Assembly: GCA_041476545.1 (NCBI GenBank)
Contig: JBGOTP010000005.1
Span: forward strand, 1 to 38,026
Direction of reading: 5' to 3'
DNA from: JBGOTP01 sp041476545
GTDB taxonomy: Bacteria > Acidobacteriota > Vicinamibacteria > Vicinamibacterales > CAVVIG01
Length of the DNA stretch: 38,026 bases
Part shown: in pieces, positions 23,794-30,391 of the stretch
Layout of the letters: each line of letters starts with the position of its first letter
Numbering within the stretch: position 1 is the first letter of the stretch
The notes under the pieces: generated by a model
Database searches by the model: none
The model's input: the letters and a program-made list of their open reading frames with translations, nothing else
Told to the model about the DNA's origin: nothing
Made by a program: the position numbers and the translations under genes

Positions 23794-25506
23794 TCAGTCG
23801 AGGGGCTCGAGCTTGACGAGCCGCGCGTTGCGGGTGTTGGCCATCCACACGGCGTTCTTGCTGACCGGATCGACCGTCATCGTCTTCACGTCGAAGTCGC
23901 GGACCGGCATCAGATAGATCACGATCTCCCCCGTCTTCGGGTCCACCCGGAGGACGCGATCCGACGTGTTGCTCGGTGCATACACGCGTCCGTTCCTGTC
24001 CAGATCGGATGCGGTGTACGGCGCCATCCATTTGATGCCCGGGTCGTACTCGGTGAACGTCCCGGTCCTGGTGTCGAGCATACCGACCTTGTCACCGGTG
24101 TACTCGCCGAACCAGTAACGGCCCTGCGCGTCGATCTTGCCGCGGCGTGGCTGCGAGAATGCGGTGGGCGTCTTGAAAAACTTCGCGGTCTTCGTCGGCA
24201 CATCCACGCCGACGATGTACGAGCCGGCGAAGTCGGTGATCCACGGATTGCCCTTCGGGTCGACGGCGAGCTCGTACCCCGAATGTGGTCCCGGCGGCAC
24301 GTTCGGTGCCTTCGTCCAGTCGAACTGGAAGTCCGACTTCATGGTCGCCGGATCGATGCGGAAGAAGGTCGCGAAGCCCGACCAGATTTTCCCGTCGGGA
24401 CCGATCGACATGAACTGCGTCGCGGCGTTGGCCGGCATCTCGGCCGGAGTGAACTGCTGCGTCTTCGGATCGAACCTGTGAATCAGCCCGAAGTGGTTGT
24501 TGACCGAGTCGTGCGTGAGCGGGAACCAGATGGTGTCGTCTTTGCCCACCTGCACGTCGCTTCCGCCCGCGAACTCGTGCTTGGTCACCGGTGGCAGCGG
24601 GTACTCCGTGAACACGCCGGTTTTCGGATCCATCTTCCCGAGAAACGGCCGGCTCTGATCGGTGTACCAGGGAGTGCCCTTCGAGTCGACGTCCATGTCG
24701 TGGGGCACGGTGTCTCTCCGCGGCATATCGTACTGGGTGATGATCACGCGCGTGCCCTTGCCTTTCGGTCGCGGCAGGGTCTTGAGGTCGGTCGGCAGGC
24801 TCCTGCCGCCGTTCATATTGATGGTCGCCAGATAGGCCGAGAGGTCCGTCTTCGTCACGCCGGGCGAATATCCCCAGCTCGGGTTCTTCGCGGCGTTCGC
24901 CACGGCAGCCTTGTCGAACTGGGCCCGACCGCGGCCTTCGGTGCCGGCGATCGTCCCATCGGGGTAGTAGCCCTGCATCCGATCGATGACCTTGACGAAC
25001 TCCTCAGCCGAGTGCCTCGACTTGACGATGCGCTCGAGCGAGTGGCAATAGGTGCAGCTCGCGATCTGCTTGATCATCATCGCCTTCTGCTCATCGGTGC
25101 CGGCGACGCTCATCGCCCACTCGACGGACGTAATCTGGCTGGAGAGATCCCTGGCCTTCTGCAGCGCGAGATCGAGCGTGGCCGTCTTGCCGGCCGTCAC
25201 GTCCACGGGACCAGGATCAGCGAGGTCGTAGCCGACGGCGCGGATCTTCACCGCGTACTTGCCGGGCTGCACGTGCGAGCGCGGAAAGCTGTACTTGCCC
25301 TGCGCGTCGCTCACGACCGACACGTCGAAGTTCGCGCCATCACGCCGCGCGGTCACCACGACGCCTTCCATCTTGCCCTCGTCCTGCGAACTCACGACCC
25401 CGGTGAGCGCCGCTGCGCCCTGCGCCGAGAGCATGCCGCCGCGCACCGCGACGATCGTCACCAACGCCAGCGCCGCCAGCGCAACCGGATATCTCGTCAA
25501 CCGCAT
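23794..25506 (-). CDS. Exported fusion: carboxypeptidase-regulatory-like domain, c-type haem segment and Vgb-type propeller
   Basis: The 570-residue protein starts at ATG 25506, because GGAGG lies five bases before it; in-frame starts at 25518 and 25524 are possible. The order is: signal segment (about 8-29), CarboxypepD_reg-like sandwich (about 33-115; LTGVVSSQDEGKMEGVVVTA), a segment with CTYCH (C151, C154, H155), then a seven-bladed virginiamycin B lyase-like propeller (about 240-570; PHDMDVDSKGTPWYTD, SIGPDGKIWSG, LAVDPKGNPWITDF). Combining a haem motif with this propeller suggests a periplasmic redox or sensing role. Antibiotic lyase activity should not be assumed. It is divergent from the membrane protein gene at 25605. 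Confidence 0.83.
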   Translation of the reverse strand: MRLTRYPVALAALALVTIVAVRGGMLSAQGAAALTGVVSSQDEGKMEGVVVTARRDGANFDVSVVSDAQGKYSFPRSHVQPGKYAVKIRAVGYDLADPGPVDVTAGKTATLDLALQKARDLSSQITSVEWAMSVAGTDEQKAMMIKQIASCTYCHSLERIVKSRHSAEEFVKVIDRMQGYYPDGTIAGTEGRGRAQFDKAAVANAAKNPSWGYSPGVTKTDLSAYLATINMNGGRSLPTDLKTLPRPKGKGTRVIITQYDMPRRDTVPHDMDVDSKGTPWYTDQSRPFLGKMDPKTGVFTEYPLPPVTKHEFAGGSDVQVGKDDTIWFPLTHDSVNNHFGLIHRFDPKTQQFTPAEMPANAATQFMSIGPDGKIWSGFATFFRIDPATMKSDFQFDWTKAPNVPPGPHSGYELAVDPKGNPWITDFAGSYIVGVDVPTKTAKFFKTPTAFSQPRRGKIDAQGRYWFGEYTGDKVGMLDTRTGTFTEYDPGIKWMAPYTASDLDRNGRVYAPSNTSDRVLRVDPKTGEIVIYLMPVRDFDVKTMTVDPVSKNAVWMANTRNARLVKLEPLD

Positions 25507-25604
25507 CAGAACCTCCATTGACACTCAGGAAGACCCGGCAAAAACGAGGAACGCATTATCTTATTCCGGTTCGATCGTGGCCATTGAGTATCCTAGAAGC
25601 GCGC

Positions 25605-26213
25605 ATGGAGACCACGCTTCTCACAACGGGCATCGTCTGCATCATCGCCGCGATTGTCGGGGGCGGACTCAAGGCGTTCGCCATCGAGATCCCCGTGCTC
25701 GATTCGGGGCGCCGGCAGGCCATGCTGGGCGCGTTCGGCGTGCTGCTCCTGGCGGCCGGCCCCGTGTGGAACGGGTTCAGCCAAGACCCGGGAGGGCAGG
25801 TGCTGTCGTCCCGAGAACCGGCCCGTTCGATGGAACCGTGCAGTCGAGCATGGTTCAGCGCTCAGCCGCCGAGCCGTGTCGTGACGATGGAGTCGGGGGC
25901 CGCGGATATCGATCTGCTGACCACGGATCAGTGGAAGGATGATCCGATCGTCGTCGTCGTCACCGAGGATCACCGTCCGGTCGGCGCGGTCGCGTTCAAG
26001 TACTACGCGAGCGACCACCTGTTCAAGGTCAGCCAGGTAGTCGACGCTCGATGCCGGCCGGCGGACACTTTCCGCAACGAGACACGCGGCGGCGACAAGG
26101 GCGTCATCCAGGACTGGGACACGCTGGAGTTCACCCTCCCCACCGCCAAGTACGCGCTCAGGCTCGGATACACGTCCGGCGCAATCGAGGGGACGCTGAG
26201 AAGGGTCGGCTGA
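25605..26213 (+). CDS. Small membrane protein of unknown function
   Basis: The 202-residue protein begins with two predicted membrane helices (about residues 6-27 and 38-56), separated by a short loop with Asp/Arg. A soluble C-terminal domain of about 140 residues follows (DDPIVVVVTEDHRPVGAVAF, then WDTLEFTLPTAKYALRLGYT), rich in beta strands. The ATG at 25605 has a weak AGAAG upstream; a TTG at 25518 in the same frame is less likely. I recognise no family. It stands alone between a divergent and a convergent gene. Confidence 0.6.
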   Translation: METTLLTTGIVCIIAAIVGGGLKAFAIEIPVLDSGRRQAMLGAFGVLLLAAGPVWNGFSQDPGGQVLSSREPARSMEPCSRAWFSAQPPSRVVTMESGAADIDLLTTDQWKDDPIVVVVTEDHRPVGAVAFKYYASDHLFKVSQVVDARCRPADTFRNETRGGDKGVIQDWDTLEFTLPTAKYALRLGYTSGAIEGTLRRVG

Positions 26214-26263
26214 CGAGCTTGTTTCGGAAACCACGGGTCAAGCTGTCATCGCCTTCCCGCACG

Positions 26264-26857
26264 TCACACCGCGGATGGTCTTTCCGGGTCGAAGACATCA
26301 ATCTCCTGCTCTTCGAGCAGATGCTCGAAGGCGTGCTCGCCGTGCTGCTGCAAGTACGTGTATTCGGACTCGGAAATTGGCATGGCGAGGAGCCAGGTCA
26401 CCTTCTTCGTTCCACAGTCGAGCATGTTCAGCGCGTCTCCCCACAGAAACGGCGCGGTCAGGTACAGGTGCGGAAGGGTCGAAGACACGCGACACTGACG
26501 GACAAGTTCCGGAATGACTGTACCGGGGTGGAACGCGGCGTCGCTCTGTATGATGTGGAATGCCGCTGACGCCAGCAGGTTGGGGAATCCGATCGACGCG
26601 TTCTCGCAGACGCCAGCCAGTTCCAGCCTGGCAGGAAATTCTCTTGCACCCCAATTCATGGGGTGATCCGAGAGTTTGATGGTCGAATACGACATGACAC
26701 CTTTTCCGGGTCGATCTCGACAGGAGAGGATGCCCACAGTCCGCGTTTCAGACGCGTTCGCGTAGTCGTCCACGTGCGGCGTTCCTCCAAACACCGATGC
26801 GACATGTCGCGCGATTTTCTTGTTCTCAGGCGAAATCGGCGTATTTTTTCCACTCAT
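26264..26857 (-). CDS. SUFU-family protein, probable immunity protein for the upstream GH-E-like toxin
   Basis: The 197-residue protein shows the suppressor-of-fused (SUFU, PF05076-type) pattern. YSTIKLSDHPMNW lies in the first third, FHPGTVIPELVRQC in the middle, PFLWGDALNMLDCGTKKVTWLLAMPISESEYTYLQQHG next, and FDPERPSAV at the end. Bacterial SUFU proteins are recurrent immunity proteins in polymorphic toxin loci. ATG 26857 is two bases after the toxin stop, so translation is coupled; a TTG at 26863 that overlaps the stop is an alternative. It is the last gene of the row. Binding to and blocking of the nuclease next door is inferred from family and position. Confidence 0.85.
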   Translation of the reverse strand: MSGKNTPISPENKKIARHVASVFGGTPHVDDYANASETRTVGILSCRDRPGKGVMSYSTIKLSDHPMNWGAREFPARLELAGVCENASIGFPNLLASAAFHIIQSDAAFHPGTVIPELVRQCRVSSTLPHLYLTAPFLWGDALNMLDCGTKKVTWLLAMPISESEYTYLQQHGEHAFEHLLEEQEIDVFDPERPSAV

Positions 26858-26859
26858 GA

Positions 26860-29655
26860 TCAAGGCCCAAGGTATGCGTCGGTCTTGTCTTCGTAGAGGT
26901 GACTGGCGCTGTCTTCGGCGGTTTCAGGGCGATACTGGCTGAGCTTCTTGTTTTCCTGGAGGAACTGATCTCGCGTTATTGCTCGCCTTGCTGCACTTTC
27001 CACATGCTTCCGGAATTCATATTTTGGTTTGTGGCCCATAATCCACGACCGGTCACCTGGCTTGATCTCCTTGCCTGACGGACTGAACACCCGTCCGTCG
27101 GCGTCTTGCGCGTTTTTCCAGACCTCGGCCCGCTCGGCCTCGGTGAACTTCGGCCGAGCGTAGGTTTTCTCGTCGAGTGCGTTCTGCAATCGGTCTCGCG
27201 TGGCGCGGTTCTCAGTGTTCTCGCTGATCCGGTGCTGCTGCCGTTCGTTGAGTTCCGTCATGCGCTTCCGGGCCGCGTCGAGTTCCTCTTGCAGTTGTGC
27301 GGTGCTGGGATCCTTTCGATTCGCAGCTACCCTTTTCTTGTAGAGCGTTTGTACCTTCTCTTGGGCGTCCGTGACCTCCTGTCCGTGCGCCGCGATCTCC
27401 TTATCAGCCTCAGCGATCTTCTGGTTCGTCCGTGCGAGCGCGTCGCGAACACCCTGTTGCGGATCTTCCGGTAAAGCCGTCGCCTTTGCCGGTCCTGGAC
27501 GTGCCGGTTCGTCCCCTTTCGAAGGCCTAGGGTCCTTCGCGGGTTTCTTCACTGGAGGCTCGGGTTCGGTCGGTGCCGGCGGCTTTGCGCGGGCGCGGGC
27601 ACGCGGGGTCGTCGGCTTCGCCGGCTTGATCAGCGTGCCGGCCGGCGGCGTGACGACTTCGGGCGGCGTGACGTTGGGCACCATCACCGTCGGCCCCGCG
27701 ACCTGTGGCGTCTCGGGGATCGGCGGCGCCGCGGGCGCGACCTGCGGGATCTCGGGAACCGGCGGTGCGGCGGGCGCCACGCGCGGCGGCTCGATGATGA
27801 TCGGCCCACTCGACGGAACATCCGTGCCCGGCACACTTGGCCCACCCGCCGGGTCCGACGGCCCGCCCGGCTTCGCCGCTTCACCGACGATCGCCGTAAG
27901 GGCGAGAACGACGGCGTCGCTGATCGCCCCCTCGAACCCGCGCGCGGAGCGCTGGATGTCCTTCCTGAAGTGGGCCAGGTCGGGCGCCGTCTTGGCCTTG
28001 CTGTAGTCGTGGTAGGCCAGGAGCAGACCGATGCCGAGCGCGATCGCCGCGAACAAGAGCACGGCGCCGACCTCCAGCGGTGCGCCGAGGATCGCCACCA
28101 CGACGGCGATCGCGCCGAGGATGATACCTGCGGCGATGGCGAGCCCCTTGAGGATGCTGAGGATCGCGCCGCCGATGTCGCTGTCGGCGAAGCGCGAGAT
28201 CACGTCGCTGATCGTGTCCCAGAGGGTGGACACCAGCGCGAAGATCGCCGCGCCGATGGCCACGATCACGAGGCCGACGACCAGCGCCTCCCACCCGACG
28301 GTTGCGAGGAAGATGGCGGCGAGGATAGCCGCGAAAATGCCGAGTGCGATGAGGATGGCCTTGGCGACGTTCGACAGCTTGAACTCCTCGCCTAGCGCCT
28401 CACGCGCGAGCTCAGCGCGCTCATCGGGCGTCATCCGCTGGAACTCCTCCTCGGTGACGTCCTCCGGCTTGGGCACTCGCGGCGGTGGGAGACGACGGCG
28501 CACCTCGGCGACGAGCGTGTCGATCTGGACCTCTGGCGCGAGGTCGAAATGGACGTAGTCGGGCCCTCTCGCCGCCATCGTCCGCAGCGACAGGAAGTCG
28601 TTCGCCGGTGGGTAGCCGCCGGCCGCGCGGTAGGCGAAGTCGAAGCCGGACCTTCCGCTCATCGGCCCGCGCATGTCCTCCACGTGCACGTTCACGTCGA
28701 GGTGTCCGCGGCCGGCCTCGCCGGTCAGTGCGGCGACCCGCGCAGCGTCGGCCGAGAGCGGCAGGATGACCTTGCCCTTCATCTCCATCACCGCCGTGAA
28801 CTCGCCCGCCATCACGACGCGCACGGTGCGGGTGTAGACGAGCTTCTTGCGGTCGAACACGACACCCTGCTCGTCGTAGTCCTGCGCCGTGTAGTCGATC
28901 AGCTCCTCGATCGAGCCGCGCTCGACGCGGCGGCCCTCGCTGTAGCTGTGATGGGCGATGTTCGGCCGCTGCGGGCCCTGCGGGTCGGCGGCTGGCAGCG
29001 CGTCGCGAGGCCCGCGCGCGATCGTCGGGCCGGCGGCGGGAGCGGCGCCGAGCAGTGCGGGCGGGGCGACCTGACCGTGGACCACGGCATGCGCAGTCGC
29101 GTCGGCGGCGCGCTCGGCGCTGTCGCCCGGACGGGTGACCGGCAGCTGTCCGTGCGGGGCGACGTCAGGCACACCCTCCTGCTGCACGACGTGCGTCAGC
29201 TCGTGGGCGAGCAGGTGCGCGCCTGGCGGTGTCGCCGGCGCGAACCGGCCGGCGCCGAAGACCATGTGTCGCCCGACCGTGTACGCGCTCGCGTCGAGGG
29301 TCGCGGCCGACTCGGCGGCCGCCGCGCCGGTGTGCACGCGCACGGCGCCGAGATCGCGCCCGAAGCGTCCCTCCATCGTCGTGCGCACGCCGTCCGGCAG
29401 CGGCTCCCCGGGCGCGCCGATCACCTCCCGCACGCCCGGATCGCCAGGTTGGCTCACGCGGTCGCGCGGATCGTTGCTCTGGCTCCCGCCGGTCGCCGTG
29501 TGGCCGCCCAGTGCGAGTCCCGTCCATCGGGGATTGACCGGGAGGGTCGCAGGACCGCGCGCGATCTCTTCTGATTGGCGCGATTGGTCGGTCTGTCGAT
29601 GCGATCCGTCGTTCGGTTCGCGCCGTGCCGGGGTCAACATGTCGGCACTACTCAC
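26860..29655 (-). CDS. DUF4157 polymorphic toxin with C-terminal GH-E-like nuclease domain
   Basis: The 931-residue protein is numbered from the GTG at 29655 that overlaps the previous stop by four bases; ATG 29640 is an alternative. The order is: a disordered N terminus; a DUF4157 domain (about 83-161) with LLAHELTHVVQQ (H151, E152, H155, a zinc-peptidase-like HExxH); a hydrophobic region with several membrane helices (about 431-548); a Pro-rich linker (about 600-720) with APAAPPxPExPQV repeats; a coiled coil (about 730-830); and a C-terminal HNH/Endo VII-like domain (about 843-931) with GHKPKYE (G874, H875, E880) and LSQYRPETAEDSASH, typical of the GH-E toxin family. DUF4157 is common in contractile injection system loci. 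The predicted activity is target-cell nucleic acid cleavage. Confidence 0.86.
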   Translation of the reverse strand: MSSADMLTPARREPNDGSHRQTDQSRQSEEIARGPATLPVNPRWTGLALGGHTATGGSQSNDPRDRVSQPGDPGVREVIGAPGEPLPDGVRTTMEGRFGRDLGAVRVHTGAAAAESAATLDASAYTVGRHMVFGAGRFAPATPPGAHLLAHELTHVVQQEGVPDVAPHGQLPVTRPGDSAERAADATAHAVVHGQVAPPALLGAAPAAGPTIARGPRDALPAADPQGPQRPNIAHHSYSEGRRVERGSIEELIDYTAQDYDEQGVVFDRKKLVYTRTVRVVMAGEFTAVMEMKGKVILPLSADAARVAALTGEAGRGHLDVNVHVEDMRGPMSGRSGFDFAYRAAGGYPPANDFLSLRTMAARGPDYVHFDLAPEVQIDTLVAEVRRRLPPPRVPKPEDVTEEEFQRMTPDERAELAREALGEEFKLSNVAKAILIALGIFAAILAAIFLATVGWEALVVGLVIVAIGAAIFALVSTLWDTISDVISRFADSDIGGAILSILKGLAIAAGIILGAIAVVVAILGAPLEVGAVLLFAAIALGIGLLLAYHDYSKAKTAPDLAHFRKDIQRSARGFEGAISDAVVLALTAIVGEAAKPGGPSDPAGGPSVPGTDVPSSGPIIIEPPRVAPAAPPVPEIPQVAPAAPPIPETPQVAGPTVMVPNVTPPEVVTPPAGTLIKPAKPTTPRARARAKPPAPTEPEPPVKKPAKDPRPSKGDEPARPGPAKATALPEDPQQGVRDALARTNQKIAEADKEIAAHGQEVTDAQEKVQTLYKKRVAANRKDPSTAQLQEELDAARKRMTELNERQQHRISENTENRATRDRLQNALDEKTYARPKFTEAERAEVWKNAQDADGRVFSPSGKEIKPGDRSWIMGHKPKYEFRKHVESAARRAITRDQFLQENKKLSQYRPETAEDSASHLYEDKTDAYLGP

Positions 29656-30356
29656 GGTACCGCGTGGCCGTAGAAGTATCGGCGTCCGGGCTCGTAGGCG
29701 CCGTTGTTCGCGGCCCACCACTTCTCCCACTTCGCGGCAACCTTTGCGAGCGGCGACTGGCCGAAGTCCTGTCCGGTCCAATCGCGCAGGGCGTCGAGAT
29801 ACGCGTCCGGCAGCGGCGCGTGCTTTACCCTCAACTGGCGGATGAAAACGCGGGGGCCGGCCAACTCGCCGAGCGCATAGACGAGCGCGGAATCGAAGCC
29901 CGCCGATTGCGACGTCCACCACGCCGCGACCTTGCGCGATTCGTCGGGGTCGCGGTCGCCGCCATCCTCCTCGTCGGCGAGCACCCGTAGCATGACCTTG
30001 CCGACGACACGGTAGAGGGCAACACGCGCATCTTCACGGCGCTCGAATTCCTCGTCGTTGAGTGCCGCGATCAAGTGTGGAACCACGGAGGGACGTCCAA
30101 TGGCAACGAGCGCGAACATCGCCTGGTTGCGGTTGTCCGATATCGAATCGTCTGTCACCATGCGACTGAGCGGATCGATGGCGGCGGCACATCCGATGCG
30201 CTCGCAGCAGTACGCCGCCCTGATCCGGACCTCGCCATCATGGCTCTTCAAGGCCTCCACGACGGCGCCGAACCCAGAGAAATCTCCGGCCTGCGCCAGC
30301 GTCAGTGCTGCATCCAGTCTCGTCATCGCGTTTGGATCGTTCAACCCCTGCGGCAT
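29652..30356 (-). CDS. HEAT-repeat protein, candidate immunity protein for the HNH toxin
   Basis: The 234-residue protein has at least three HEAT-type helical pairs: NAMTRLDAALTLAQAGDFSG, HDGEVRIRAAYCCERIG and NQAMFALVAIGRPSVVPHLIAAL. Its C-terminal half ends in KWEKWWAANNGAYEPGRRYF. ATG 30356 was chosen because GGAGG lies about seven bases before it. An ATG at 30395, overlapping the toxin stop by four bases, would add 13 residues. It has no signal peptide, is preceded by the HNH toxin gene and overlaps the next toxin gene by four bases. Position between two toxin genes and a protein-binding fold suggest an immunity role. That is inference; a chaperone or adaptor for toxin loading is the alternative. 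Confidence 0.72.
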   Translation of the reverse strand: MPQGLNDPNAMTRLDAALTLAQAGDFSGFGAVVEALKSHDGEVRIRAAYCCERIGCAAAIDPLSRMVTDDSISDNRNQAMFALVAIGRPSVVPHLIAALNDEEFERREDARVALYRVVGKVMLRVLADEEDGGDRDPDESRKVAAWWTSQSAGFDSALVYALGELAGPRVFIRQLRVKHAPLPDAYLDALRDWTGQDFGQSPLAKVAAKWEKWWAANNGAYEPGRRYFYGHAVP

Positions 30357-30391
30357 CGCGGGCCTCCGTCTCTCGCTCGATTCGCCAGAGC

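Noticed and set aside
23521..25521. A 666-codon + strand frame
   Set aside because: It is the antisense of the propeller fusion gene and runs across the mobile element copy; no domain.
27644..27790. Repeated GC-rich units that could look like a tandem-repeat array
   Set aside because: They encode the Pro-rich APAAPPxPExPQV linker of the GH-E effector in frame, so they are protein repeats and not a CRISPR or regulatory array.
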